Origin: Siphonodentalium dalli
Taxonomy: Eukaryota > Mollusca > Scaphopoda > Gadilida > Siphonodentaliidae
Assembly: GCA_032622095.1 (NCBI GenBank)
Contig: CP136064.1
Location: 125,351,605-125,415,604, forward strand
Length of the DNA: 64,000 bases
Direction: 5' to 3'
Below are positions 45,664-58,791 of the stretch, in pieces. A program made the translations under genes and the position numbers. The notes beneath the pieces are model-generated. The model was not told the DNA's origin. It was given only the letters and a program-made list of their open reading frames with translations, and made no database searches. Position 1 is the first letter of the stretch; each line of letters opens with the position of its first letter.

Positions 45664-46080
45664 GGGAAAAAAGTCGATAGCTCCACCCGTTTCCGAGATC
45701 TGGTCTGCGTATGCGCGAAGCTGGCGTCGCACGGGCTCGGCTACCCGATAAAATTCGTATCCGGGGCAAGATACATTCACATCAAGTCGATAGCTCCACC
45801 CGTTTCCGATATCTCGTCTGTGCATGCGCGAAGCTGGCGTCGCACGGGCTCGGCGACCTGATAAAATTCGTATCCCGGGCAAGATACATTCACATAGCAA
45901 ATTTCAAGTCGATAGCTCCACCCGTTTCCGAGATCTCGTCTGCGCATGCGTTGCACGGGCGTCGCCTGGTCAAACTACACACGCGTACCAAGTTTCGTCC
46001 CGATCGGTCGAGAATCGTAGATTTGTATAAATGACAGACAGACAGACAAACAGAGGTCTTCAAAATATATATGAGATGAA
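45664..46080 (-). repeat. (GACA)n-ended element with 122-123 bp units, inverted relative of 25378-26010
   Basis: The reverse complement carries the same order: ATATATATTTTGAAGACCTC, a (GTCT)n tract (46035-46055 in GACA form), the CTACGATTCTCGACC lead, then units with GGAAACGGGTGGAGCTATCG. About three shortened units are present. Confidence 0.85.
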
Positions 46081-46097
46081 TTTATTTAAGCCATTAA

Positions 46098-46260
46098 TTA
46101 GCGCAAAGTACACTTGTGACTTGTGTGCTCTACGAATGATGCAAACAACATGGTAATTATAATGGAAATTAATAAACGGCTGGAGTCATAAATAAATTTT
46201 CATTATAAATACCATGTTATTTTATTCGTTCATAGAGCACACGAGTGTATTTTGCACTAA
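46098..46260. mobile_element. small foldback MITE with TA duplication
   Basis: Terminal inverted repeats GCGCAAAGTACACTTGTG and CACGAGTGTATTTTGCAC, extending inward about 60 bp (GTGCTCTACGAATGATG against CGTTCATAGAGCAC, then ACATGGTAATTATAATG against CATTATAAATACCATGT). Flanked by TA on each side. Confidence 0.75.
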
Positions 46261-46489
46261 TACATGTCTCAAATTCATCCATTTGTTGCATAAACTCTGT
46301 TGATTATAAACGGAGATGGTCACACAAATGGTCGGATTTAGTGTACAGTCCCCCTTTAAGCTATCCATGCCCAGCCAAGCCTGACAGAAAATCAACCGTC
46401 ACTCAAAGAGGGCACGTCCTTTCTCTGGGCGGCGACTCTGCATGAGCGATGAATGGGAATGAAAATGACCGCTAACTGGTGTTGAGTTC

Positions 46490-46690
46490 TTTATATCTAT
46501 ATTATCTCCTAATTAGGAGATAATATCTGCCAATTAGGAGACACTAAGTCCTAATTAGGAGATAATAACTCCTAATTAGGAGATAGTATTAGGAGATACT
46601 AAGTCCTAATTAGTATATAATATCTCCTAATTAGGAGATACTAAGTCATAATTAGGGGATACTATCTCCTACTTAGGAGATACTATCTCA
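46490..46690. repeat. palindromic minisatellite TCTCCTAATTAGGAGATA
   Basis: Units of a self-complementary motif centred on TAATTA recur with spacers ATACTAAG or ATAATAT. I count six exact TAATTA cores in about 160 bp. Confidence 0.9.
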
Positions 46691-46752
46691 TAGTATTTTT
46701 TGTTAGGTGGCACTAAAACGCTTCCATACATATTTGACCCATTTGTATGATT

Positions 46753-46985
46753 GGCTGCGGACACACGTATCACGGTAGCGATAACATAGCAGGTGTGACA
46801 ATTTATTATGGTGGAGTTTGGTGACAATTGGTTAATTGGTCGAGTCGACTCATTATGCGGAAACTCAGCGAGCAACATAACCAGCTATGGCACAGAAATA
46901 TGACGACAGATTGTCACCAAATAAGCACTATAATAAATTGTCACACCTACCATGCCATCGCATTGTGGTACGTGTATCCGCAGCC
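46753..46985. mobile_element. 233-bp foldback MITE with ATT duplication, inserted in a 195-bp unit
   Basis: Termini GGCTGCGGACACACGTAT and ATACGTGTATCCGCAGCC-type ends are inverted partners with about 75 bp of arm (GTGTGACAATTTATTAT against ATAATAAATTGTCACAC). It is flanked by ATT at 46750-46752 and 46986-46988. The uninterrupted site TGTATGATTATCTAGAT exists in sister units near 45039 and 47941. A 3-bp AT-rich duplication would fit PIF/Harbinger-like elements (inference). Confidence 0.82.
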
Positions 46986-48289
46986 ATTATTTAGATAACA
47001 ATCGTTCATGATAATCCCTCTCCAGTCTCCAATACATATGTGCCAACCATACTTATTTGTGACAAAAATCAATACTTATTTTGCAAACGACAAACTGTCT
47101 TGTAAATGTTAGAATCCTCAAAACAATTGTAAAATCGGTACGCATTTCTGCTTCCAGATGTTCTTTAGTTTGGTAATCTTAAAAGAGGACACCCGTCATC
47201 CCCGATAATCCGCTTTCAAGTCATATTATATCCAGTTTTTTGACAACTTGTATACTTATTTGTCAGAAAAATCAATACTTATTTTGCAAACGAAAATATT
47301 TCTTGTTAATGTTAGAAGCATTAAAGCAATTGTACAATCGGTATGCATTTCTGCTTCCAGATGTTCTTTAGTATGACAATCTTAAAAGATGACACCCATT
47401 ATCCCCGATAATCCGTTATCCAGTCATACCGAGCTATTTGACAACCATACTTATTTGTCGGAAAAATCAATACTTATTTTGCAAACGAAAATATTTCTTG
47501 TTAATGTTATAAGCATTAAAGCAATTGTACAATCGGTATGCATTTCTGCTTCCAGATGTTCTTTAGTATGATAATCTTAAAAGATGACACCCGTTATCCC
47601 CGATAATCCGCTATCCAGTCATACCGAGCTATTTGACAACCATACTTATTTGTCGGAAAAATCAATACTTATTTTGCAAACGAAAATATTTCTTGTTAAG
47701 ATTAGAAGCATTAAAGCAATTGTACAATCGGTATGCATTTCTGCTTCCAGATGTTCTTTAGTATGATAATCTTAAAAGATGACACCCGTTATCCCCGATA
47801 ATCCGTTATCCAGTCATACCGAGCTATTAGACAACCATACTTATTTGTCGGAAAAATCAATACTTATTGTACTTACAAATTAAAACAAATGTGGGATCTG
47901 CAATATAAGTATGCAATTTCATTCTCATATTTGACCTTTTTGTATGATTATCTAGATAGAAATTGTTCATGATAATCCCTCTGCAGTCTCCAACCATGTC
48001 TATATAGCCTACATATGTGCCTACCAAACTTATTTGTCAGAAAAATCAATACTTATTTTGCAAACGAAACCATGTCTTGTTAAAGTTAGAAGCCTTAAAA
48101 CAATTGTACAATCGGTATGCATGTCTGCTTCCAGATATTCTTTATTATGATAATCTTAAAAGATAACACCCGTTATCCCCCGGCGATATTCCGCTTTCCA
48201 GCCATATATACCGAGCTATTTGACAACCATACTTATTTGTCAGAAAAATCAATACTTATTTTACTTACAAATTTAAAAAAAACCAACGA

Positions 48290-49319
48290 CAAAGTCACGA
48301 CATTCAGATTTGTAAGCCGTTCCATGTGTTGTTTGTGTGGCATTATATAATAAATGTAGTACAGTACCCCATTGGATTAACACAGAAATTAGATGCAATT
48401 TATGTTTGGAATAATCTATTTTGAACTTCGAATAATAGACAATGAAGACGAATAAAACACAACTCAAATTACATTCCTGAAATTTTTTCATTTTCCATAT
48501 ACTTTTCAATTTGTCGACGGGTCTAATTGTGTTTTAGCGTCTCTGTAGGCCTATATGTGATGCCCCCAGGGTTGTGAATTTCATCTGGAAGGGAAGAAGC
48601 ACATAATTAAACATAGATGTACAAACACCAAACTTAATATGTATACATAACGCGCAATTCCCAAATTATTTTGTGTGATGTGATAATAAGATTCATTTTG
48701 CTCGCCAAAATTGTATGTTCCTTTCGTGTGACTATATATCGATTAAATCATTCAATTTTCACTTGCTTGAAGATCGGTGCTGAACACCCACTCTTTGGTG
48801 ATACTGTTTCCCACCGAGGCGCAGTTATTTTTAAAGATACTGAAAAAAAAAAATAAGAAAAAAAAATAAAAATTAAGCCTACCTACCTACCCTAATTTTT
48901 TTCAGCTCGTTAGCGGAAACAAATGTATTTTTTTTTAGGCCCAATTAGTATAAAACATGGTCGAGGAAAATCGAGCAAAACGTTCGCGGAATCGGATCTT
49001 CTACCGCTCGGAATGGGAATTTTGCTCGGGCGGAATGAGATTTCGAGGAACATATCCTCCACCCCAGTGTTTATATTATAAGGTTCCCTGTCAAATTCAA
49101 AACTTCAAATTTCAAAAAGTTCCAAGACCAAGTCCAAGGTTTTGACTTTTGAAGTTTTGTACTGGTGGAATATGATCTCTACGGGCTTTAGTCAGAGTAT
49201 ATATTCATGGCATAATCTACATACTTGTCATGTGCTGGTCGTGTATTGGTGCCGCGTTCTGTAAGCTATATTGACTAGAGTTCTAAAAGTTAGCGACACA
49301 ATTCAAGTGCTTGTGTCAT
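48290..49319. other. no gene recognised; left flank of the satellite array
   Basis: Part of 48380-48610 resembles 44460-44600 (TTTTCCATAT..TTTTCAA..TTGTC, then TTGTGTTTTAGC, then CTCTGGAAGGG-type ends), an old duplication around the 195-bp array. A-rich runs at 48841-48880. Nothing else identified. Confidence 0.5.
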
Positions 49320-49770
49320 GGTTACACTGGTGTAAATACTATAGGCAGCTCCCCCTGCGGTTGCGGGAGGAGTATAGAGTTTCACAGTTAAAACACTCTG
49401 GGCTGTGATTGGTTGCATGAATTAAATGTAAACTGTTGACAAAAATTCAAGGAATCATTCTCCCACAAACTTCATTTGCCAAGAGGCCCATTCATTAAAG
49501 GTGAAGTCTGTTGTGGCTGTTTAGAAATTTTAAGTGTGATTGAAAAAATGACAATATTTTTTTAGTGCGGAACTGACCCTAGTCATGAAAAAACGAAAAT
49601 TTGAAGTGGATTCCCTGCTAGACGGTGTTGATTTTTTTATTGGGAAAGTTTCCACAGATGTCAAGCTCACATAATCCGAAGGCAGTTTGAACAGTTTCCA
49701 TTTGACCTCTGATGCAGATCAACAAACGTTAACACTGAAGCCTATGGGAAATATTTACACCAGTGTAACC
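49320..49770 (+). mobile_element. array MITE, copy 1 (array boundary)
   Basis: 451 bp with inverted termini GGTTACACTGGTGTAAATA and TATTTACACCAGTGTAACC. Unlike all other copies, its left flank is unique sequence (TTGTGTCAT), not spacer, so the TA duplication is absent on that side. Confidence 0.92.
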
Positions 49771-50672
49771 TAAAGGGAAAAAATAGCTTTTTATCATTTT
49801 TGATTCCTGGGAGTCACTTTAAAGCTTTTTAATGCATTTTACAGAGCCTGGTCTTTCAGTCCAATGAATATCTCATGCTTAGTGTGGCTATTCTTGCTGC
49901 TGATGTCTTCTTTCACTTACATCAGCCAAAAAAATAGTAAGATTTTTCATAAAAAATGCCAATTTTTCAAGGTATTTTCAAAAAAATTCAAGGTGGTAAT
50001 AGTCACATGATAATGCAAATGACCCATAACATGAGCATGTCAACGACACATATATCAATTGTTATAAGAACCTAATCTAACAAGTATTTTGGATTTTATA
50101 GCCAGTGATATACAGATATATATCATAAAAGTGTGTCATTTCCACTGGTGGGTATGGTCATTTGAAGGTTAATAGCACTAAAACTTGGACACATTTAAGA
50201 AAATGCTTCAGCAATTCAAAGAGAGCATATCTTTATTCAACTAATTCAATATACACCCACATCCAGTTATCTTGGATCACCCTTGCAGACCTGAAAATGT
50301 CATATTTTATTCTTCAATGTGCTGATAAAGTCATGCGCTTGATGCTCAGCTGATCAGATCTGGACTCAATGACCTCACATCACCAGAAGTTCTCTCATGG
50401 AAAGAATATTGTACAGTCTTCCATAGCTGATCCAAGTTTGCAACACCAGACCCCTAAAACTGAGTGAAAATGGGGCCTGAACATGACTGGTGGTGGAAAA
50501 TTGTGCCTTTTTGATGAATAATTTGTTAAAGGGGGTGGGGTTAAATTGTGTGTGATAAATAAAGAACCATAGGGGTGATATTGTTTTTGAACACATTTTT
50601 TCCATTGATGGGCAATTCTGAAGAAATGTAGGGAGTTACAATTATTCCGCGAAAAAGCGGGCTATCGCTTTA

Positions 50673-51123
50673 GGTTACACTGGTGTAAATACTATAGGCA
50701 GCTCCCCCTGCGGTTGCGGGAGGAGTATAGAGTTTCACAGTTAAAACACTCTGGGCTGTGATTGGTTGCATGAATTAAATGTAAACTGTTGACAAAAATT
50801 CAAGGAATCATTCTCCCACAAACTTCATTTGCCAAGAGGCCCATTCATTAAAGGTGAAGTCTGTTGTGGCTGTTTAGAAATTTTAAGTGTGATTGAAAAA
50901 ATGACAATATTTTTTTAGTGCGGAACTGACCCTAGTCATGAAAAAACGAAAATTTGAAGTGGATTCCCTGCTAGACGGTGTTGATTTTTTTATTGGGAAA
51001 GTTTCCACAGATGTCAAGCTCACATAATCCGAAGGCAGTTTGAACAGTTTCCATTTGACCTCTGATGCAGATCAACAAACGTTAACACTGAAGCCTATGG
51101 GAAATATTTACACCAGTGTAACC
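50673..51123 (+). mobile_element. array MITE, copy 2
   Basis: Same termini as copy 1; flanked by TA on both sides (GCTT-TA and TA-AAGGG). Confidence 0.92.
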
Positions 51124-52025
51124 TAAAGGGAAAAAATAGCTTTTTATCATTTTTGATTCCTGGGAGTCACTTTAAAGCTTTTTAATGCATTTTACAGAGC
51201 CTGGTCTTTCAGTCCAATGAATATCTCATGCTTAGTGTGGCTATTCTTGCTGCTGATGTCTTCTTTCACTTACATCAGCCAAAAAAATAGTAAGATTTTT
51301 CATAAAAAATGCCAATTTTTCAAGGTATTTTCAAAAAAATTCAAGGTGGTAATAGTCACATGATAATGCAAATGACCCATAACATGAGCATGTCAACGAC
51401 ACATATATCAATTGTTATAAGAACCTAATCTAACAAGTATTTTGGATTTTATAGCCAGTGATATACAGATATATATCATAAAAGTGTGTCATTTCCACTG
51501 GTGGGTATGGTCATTTGAAGGTTAATAGCACTAAAACTTGGACACATTTAAGAAAATGCTTCAGCAATTCACAGAGAGCATATCTTTATTCAACTAATTC
51601 AATATACACCCACATCCAGTTATCTTGGATCACCCTTGCAGACCTGAAAATGTCATATTTTATTCTTCAATGTGCTGATAAAGTCATGCGCTTGATGCTC
51701 AGCTGATCAGATCTGGACTCAATGACCTCACATCACCAGAAGTTCTCTCATGGAAAGAATATTGTACAGTCTTCCATAGCTGATCCAAGTTTGCAACACC
51801 AGACCCCTAAAACTGAGTGAAAATGGGGCCTGAACATGACTGGTGGTGGAAAATTGTGCCTTTTTGATGAATAATTTGTTAAAGGGGGTGGGGTTAAATT
51901 GTGTGTGATAAATAAAGAACCATAGGGGTGATATTGTTTTTGAACACATTTTTTCCATTGATGGGCAATTCTGAAGAAATGTAGGGAGTTACAATTATTC
52001 CGCGAAAAAGCGGGCTATCGCTTTA

Positions 52026-52476
52026 GGTTACACTGGTGTAAATACTATAGGCAGCTCCCCCTGCGGTTGCGGGAGGAGTATAGAGTTTCACAGTTAAAAC
52101 ACTCTGGGCTGTGATTGGTTGCATGAATTAAATGTAAACTGTTGACAAAAATTCAAGGAATCATTCTCCCACAAACTTCATTTGCCAAGAGGCCCATTCA
52201 TTAAAGGTGAAGTCTGTTGTGGCTGTTTAGAAATTTTAAGTGTGATTGAAAAAATGACAATATTTTTTTAGTGCGGAACTGACCCTAGTCATGAAAAAAC
52301 GAAAATTTGAAGTGGATTCCCTGCTAGACGGTGTTGATTTTTTTATTGGGAAAGTTTCCACAGATGTCAAGCTCACATAATCCGAAGGCAGTTTGAACAG
52401 TTTCCATTTGACCTCTGATGCAGATCAACAAACGTTAACACTGAAGCCTATGGGAAATATTTACACCAGTGTAACC
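52026..52476 (+). mobile_element. array MITE, copy 3
   Basis: Identical structure to copy 2, TA on both sides. Confidence 0.92.
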
Positions 52477-53378
52477 TAAAGGGAAAAAATAGCTTTTTAT
52501 CATTTTTGATTCCTGGGAGTCACTTTAAAGCTTTTTAATGCATTTTACAGAGCCTGGTCTTTCAGTCCAATGAATATCTCATGCTTAGTGTGGCTATTCT
52601 TGCTGCTGATGTCTTCTTTCACTTACATCAGCCAAAAAAATAGTAAGATTTTTCATAAAAAATGCCAATTTTTCAAGGTATTTTCAAAAAAATTCAAGGT
52701 GGTAATAGTCACATGATAATGCAAATGACCCATAACATGAGCATGTCAACGACACATATATCAATTGTTATAAGAACCTAATCTAACAAGTATTTTGGAT
52801 TTTATAGCCAGTGATATACAGATATATATCATAAAAGTGTGTCATTTCCACTGGTGGGTATGGTCATTTGAAGGTTAATAGCACTAAAACTTGGACACAT
52901 TTAAGAAAATGCTTCAGCAATTCAAAGAGAGCATATCTTTATTCAACTAATTCAATATACACCCACATCCAGTTATCTTGGATCACCCTTGCAGACCTGA
53001 AAATGTCATATTTTATTCTTCAATGTGCTGATAAAGTCATGCGCTTGATGCTCAGCTGATCAGATCTGGACTCAATGACCTCACATCACCAGAAGTTCTC
53101 TCATGGAAAGAATATTGTACAGTCTTCCATAGCTGATCCAAGTTTGCAACACCAGACCCCTAAAACTGAGTGAAAATGGGGCCTGAACATGACTGGTGGT
53201 GGAAAATTGTGCCTTTTTGATGAATAATTTGTTAAAGGGGGTGGGGTTAAATTGTGTGTGATAAATAAAGAACCATAGGGGTGATATTGTTTTTGAACAC
53301 ATTTTTTCCATTGATGGGCAATTCTGAAGAAATGTAGGGAGTTACAATTATTCCGCGAAAAAGCGGGCTATCGCTTTA

Positions 53379-53830
53379 GGTTACACTGGTGTAAATACTA
53401 TAGGCAGCTCCCCCTGCGGTTGCGGGAGGAGTATAGAGTTTCACAGTTAAAACACTCTGGGCTGTGATTGGTTGCATGAATTAAATGTAAACTGTTGACA
53501 AAAATTCAAGGAATCATTCTCCCACAAACTTCATTTGCCAAGAGGCCCATTCATTAAAGGTGAAGTCTGTTGTGGCTGTTTAGAAATTTTAAGTGTGATT
53601 GAAAAAATGACAATATTTTTTTAGTGCGGAACTGACCCTAGTCATGAAAAAACGAAAATTTGAAGTGGATTCCCTGCTAGACGGTGTTGATTTTTTTTAT
53701 TGGGAAAGTTTCCACAGATGTCAAGCTCACATAATCCGAAGGCAGTTTGAACAGTTTCCATTTGACCTCTGATGCAGATCAACAAACGTTAACACTGAAG
53801 CCTATGGGAAATATTTACACCAGTGTAACC
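53379..53830 (+). mobile_element. array MITE, copy 4
   Basis: 452 bp: one extra T in the T run near 53697; otherwise as copy 2. Confidence 0.92.
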
Positions 53831-54732
53831 TAAAGGGAAAAAATAGCTTTTTATCATTTTTGATTCCTGGGAGTCACTTTAAAGCTTTTTAATGCATTTT
53901 ACAGAGCCTGGTCTTTCAGTCCAATGAATATCTCATGCTTAGTGTGGCTATTCTTGCTGCTGATGTCTTCTTTCACTTACATCAGCCAAAAAAATAGTAA
54001 GATTTTTCATAAAAAATGCCAATTTTTCAAGGTATTTTCAAAAAAATTCAAGGTGGTAATAGTCACATGATAATGCAAATGACCCATAACATGAGCATGT
54101 CAACGACACATATATCAATTGTTATAAGAACCTAATCTAACAAGTATTTTGGATTTTATAGCCAGTGATATACAGATATATATCATAAAAGTGTGTCATT
54201 TCCACTGGTGGGTATGGTCATTTGAAGGTTAATAGCACTAAAACTTGGACACATTTAAGAAAATGCTTCAGCAATTCACAGAGAGCATATCTTTATTCAA
54301 CTAATTCAATATACACCCACATCCAGTTATCTTGGATCACCCTTGCAGACCTGAAAATGTCATATTTTATTCTTCAATGTGCTGATAAAGTCATGCGCTT
54401 GATGCTCAGCTGATCAGATCTGGACTCAATGACCTCACATCACCAGAAGTTCTCTCATGGAAAGAATATTGTACAGTCTTCCATAGCTGATCCAAGTTTG
54501 CAACACCAGACCCCTAAAACTGAGTGAAAATGGGGCCTGAACATGACTGGTGGTGGAAAATTGTGCCTTTTTGATGAATAATTTGTTAAAGGGGGTGGGG
54601 TTAAATTGTGTGTGATAAATAAAGAACCATAGGGGTGATATTGTTTTTGAACACATTTTTTCCATTGATGGGCAATTCTGAAGAAATGTAGGGAGTTACA
54701 ATTATTCCGCGAAAAAGCGGGCTATCGCTTTA

Positions 54733-55183
54733 GGTTACACTGGTGTAAATACTATAGGCAGCTCCCCCTGCGGTTGCGGGAGGAGTATAGAGTTTCACAG
54801 TTAAAACACTCTGGGCTGTGATTGGTTGCATGAATTAAATGTAAACTGTTGACAAAAATTCAAGGAATCATTCTCCCACAAACTTCATTTGCCAAGAGGC
54901 CCATTCATTAAAGGTGAAGTCTGTTGTGGCTGTTTAGAAATTTTAAGTGTGATTGAAAAAATGACAATATTTTTTTAGTGCGGAACTGACCCTAGTCATG
55001 AAAAAACGAAAATTTGAAGTGGATTCCCTGCTAGACGGTGTTGATTTTTTTATTGGGAAAGTTTCCACAGATGTCAAGCTCACATAATCCGAAGGCAGTT
55101 TGAACAGTTTCCATTTGACCTCTGATGCAGATCAACAAACGTTAACACTGAAGCCTATGGGAAATATTTACACCAGTGTAACC
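54733..55183 (+). mobile_element. array MITE, copy 5
   Basis: As copy 2. Confidence 0.92.
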
Positions 55184-56085
55184 TAAAGGGAAAAAATAGC
55201 TTTTTATCATTTTTGATTCCTGGGAGTCACTTTAAAGCTTTTTAATGCATTTTACAGAGCCTGGTCTTTCAGTCCAATGAATATCTCATGCTTAGTGTGG
55301 CTATTCTTGCTGCTGATGTCTTCTTTCACTTACATCAGCCAAAAAAATAGTAAGATTTTTCATAAAAAATGCCAATTTTTCAAGGTATTTTCAAAAAAAT
55401 TCAAGGTGGTAATAGTCACATGATAATGCAAATGACCCATAACATGAGCATGTCAACGACACATATATCAATTGTTATAAGAACCTAATCTAACAAGTAT
55501 TTTGGATTTTATAGCCAGTGATATACAGATATATATCATAAAAGTGTGTCATTTCCACTGGTGGGTATGGTCATTTGAAGGTTAATAGCACTAAAACTTG
55601 GACACATTTAAGAAAATGCTTCAGCAATTCAAAGAGAGCATATCTTTATTCAACTAATTCAATATACACCCACATCCAGTTATCTTGGATCACCCTTGCA
55701 GACCTGAAAATGTCATATTTTATTCTTCAATGTGCTGATAAAGTCATGCGCTTGATGCTCAGCTGATCAGATCTGGACTCAATGACCTCACATCACCAGA
55801 AGTTCTCTCATGGAAAGAATATTGTACAGTCTTCCATAGCTGATCCAAGTTTGCAACACCAGACCCCTAAAACTGAGTGAAAATGGGGCCTGAACATGAC
55901 TGGTGGTGGAAAATTGTGCCTTTTTGATGAATAATTTGTTAAAGGGGGTGGGGTTAAATTGTGTGTGATAAATAAAGAACCATAGGGGTGATATTGTTTT
56001 TGAACACATTTTTTCCATTGATGGGCAATTCTGAAGAAATGTAGGGAGTTACAATTATTCCGCGAAAAAGCGGGCTATCGCTTTA

Positions 56086-56536
56086 GGTTACACTGGTGTA
56101 AATACTATAGGCAGCTCCCCCTGCGGTTGCGGGAGGAGTATAGAGTTTCACAGTTAAAACACTCTGGGCTGTGATTGGTTGCATGAATTAAATGTAAACT
56201 GTTGACAAAAATTCAAGGAATCATTCTCCCACAAACTTCATTTGCCAAGAGGCCCATTCATTAAAGGTGAAGTCTGTTGTGGCTGTTTAGAAATTTTAAG
56301 TGTGATTGAAAAAATGACAATATTTTTTTAGTGCGGAACTGACCCTAGTCATGAAAAAACGAAAATTTGAAGTGGATTCCCTGCTAGACGGTGTTGATTT
56401 TTTTATTGGGAAAGTTTCCACAGATGTCAAGCTCACATAATCCGAAGGCAGTTTGAACAGTTTCCATTTGACCTCTGATGCAGATCAACAAACGTTAACA
56501 CTGAAGCCTATGGGAAATATTTACACCAGTGTAACC
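56086..56536 (+). mobile_element. array MITE, copy 6
   Basis: As copy 2. Confidence 0.92.
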
Positions 56537-57438
56537 TAAAGGGAAAAAATAGCTTTTTATCATTTTTGATTCCTGGGAGTCACTTTAAAGCTTTTTAATG
56601 CATTTTACAGAGCCTGGTCTTTCAGTCCAATGAATATCTCATGCTTAGTGTGGCTATTCTTGCTGCTGATGTCTTCTTTCACTTACATCAGCCAAAAAAA
56701 TAGTAAGATTTTTCATAAAAAATGCCAATTTTTCAAGGTATTTTCAAAAAAATTCAAGGTGGTAATAGTCACATGATAATGCAAATGACCCATAACATGA
56801 GCATGTCAACGACACATATATCAATTGTTATAAGAACCTAATCTAACAAGTATTTTGGATTTTATAGCCAGTGATATACAGATATATATCATAAAAGTGT
56901 GTCATTTCCACTGGTGGGTATGGTCATTTGAAGGTTAATAGCACTAAAACTTGGACACATTTAAGAAAATGCTTCAGCAATTCAAAGAGAGCATATCTTT
57001 ATTCAACTAATTCAATATACACCCACATCCAGTTATCTTGGATCACCCTTGCAGACCTGAAAATGTCATATTTTATTCTTCAATGTGCTGATAAAGTCAT
57101 GCGCTTGATGCTCAGCTGATCAGATCTGGACTCAATGACCTCACATCACCAGAAGTTCTCTCATGGAAAGAATATTGTACAGTCTTCCATAGCTGATCCA
57201 AGTTTGCAACACCAGACCCCTAAAACTGAGTGAAAATGGGGCCTGAACATGACTGGTGGTGGAAAATTGTGCCTTTTTGATGAATAATTTGTTAAAGGGG
57301 GTGGGGTTAAATTGTGTGTGATAAATAAAGAACCATAGGGGTGATATTGTTTTTGAACACATTTTTTCCATTGATGGGCAATTCTGAAGAAATGTAGGGA
57401 GTTACAATTATTCCGCGAAAAAGCGGGCTATCGCTTTA

Positions 57439-57889
57439 GGTTACACTGGTGTAAATACTATAGGCAGCTCCCCCTGCGGTTGCGGGAGGAGTATAGAGTT
57501 TCACAGTTAAAACACTCTGGGCTGTGATTGGTTGCATGAATTAAATGTAAACTGTTGACAAAAATTCAAGGAATCATTCTCCCACAAACTTCATTTGCCA
57601 AGAGGCCCATTCATTAAAGGTGAAGTCTGTTGTGGCTGTTTAGAAATTTTAAGTGTGATTGAAAAAATGACAATATTTTTTTAGTGCGGAACTGACCCTA
57701 GTCATGAAAAAACGAAAATTTGAAGTGGATTCCCTGCTAGACGGTGTTGATTTTTTTATTGGGAAAGTTTCCACAGATGTCAAGCTCACATAATCCGAAG
57801 GCAGTTTGAACAGTTTCCATTTGACCTCTGATGCAGATCAACAAACGTTAACACTGAAGCCTATGGGAAATATTTACACCAGTGTAACC
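57439..57889 (+). mobile_element. array MITE, copy 7
   Basis: As copy 2. Confidence 0.92.
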
Positions 57890-58791
57890 TAAAGGGAAAA
57901 AATAGCTTTTTATCATTTTTGATTCCTGGGAGTCACTTTAAAGCTTTTTAATGCATTTTACAGAGCCTGGTCTTTCAGTCCAATGAATATCTCATGCTTA
58001 GTGTGGCTATTCTTGCTGCTGATGTCTTCTTTCACTTACATCAGCCAAAAAAATAGTAAGATTTTTCATAAAAAATGCCAATTTTTCAAGGTATTTTCAA
58101 AAAAATTCAAGGTGGTAATAGTCACATGATAATGCAAATGACCCATAACATGAGCATGTCAACGACACATATATCAATTGTTATAAGAACCTAATCTAAC
58201 AAGTATTTTGGATTTTATAGCCAGTGATATACAGATATATATCATAAAAGTGTGTCATTTCCACTGGTGGGTATGGTCATTTGAAGGTTAATAGCACTAA
58301 AACTTGGACACATTTAAGAAAATGCTTCAGCAATTCACAGAGAGCATATCTTTATTCAACTAATTCAATATACACCCACATCCAGTTATCTTGGATCACC
58401 CTTGCAGACCTGAAAATGTCATATTTTATTCTTCAATGTGCTGATAAAGTCATGCGCTTGATGCTCAGCTGATCAGATCTGGACTCAATGACCTCACATC
58501 ACCAGAAGTTCTCTCATGGAAAGAATATTGTACAGTCTTCCATAGCTGATCCAAGTTTGCAACACCAGACCCCTAAAACTGAGTGAAAATGGGGCCTGAA
58601 CATGACTGGTGGTGGAAAATTGTGCCTTTTTGATGAATAATTTGTTAAAGGGGGTGGGGTTAAATTGTGTGTGATAAATAAAGAACCATAGGGGTGATAT
58701 TGTTTTTGAACACATTTTTTCCATTGATGGGCAATTCTGAAGAAATGTAGGGAGTTACAATTATTCCGCGAAAAAGCGGGCTATCGCTTTA

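Larger units (their letters stand above)
44690..48280 (+). repeat. 195-bp tandem repeat array, interrupted
   Basis: CCCCGATAATCCG recurs at 44888, 45251, 47200, 47403, 47598 and 47793 (period 195 in the most regular part), with constant companions TTTGACAACCATACTTATTT, GTCGGAAAAATCAATACTTA and TTCTGCTTCCAGATGTTCTT. The most similar units are 47390-47790. Four other elements interrupt it between about 45650 and 46990. Identical short open frames at 47389 and 47584 follow from the repeat. Confidence 0.88.

Noticed and set aside
46490-46690. CRISPR-like array of regular palindromic repeats
   Set aside because: Units are directly adjacent or separated by similar short AT-rich spacers, there are no unique spacers of constant length, and the genome is eukaryotic.
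47389-47766. Two near-identical 60-codon frames as duplicated genes
   Set aside because: They are the same window of the 195-bp tandem repeat.
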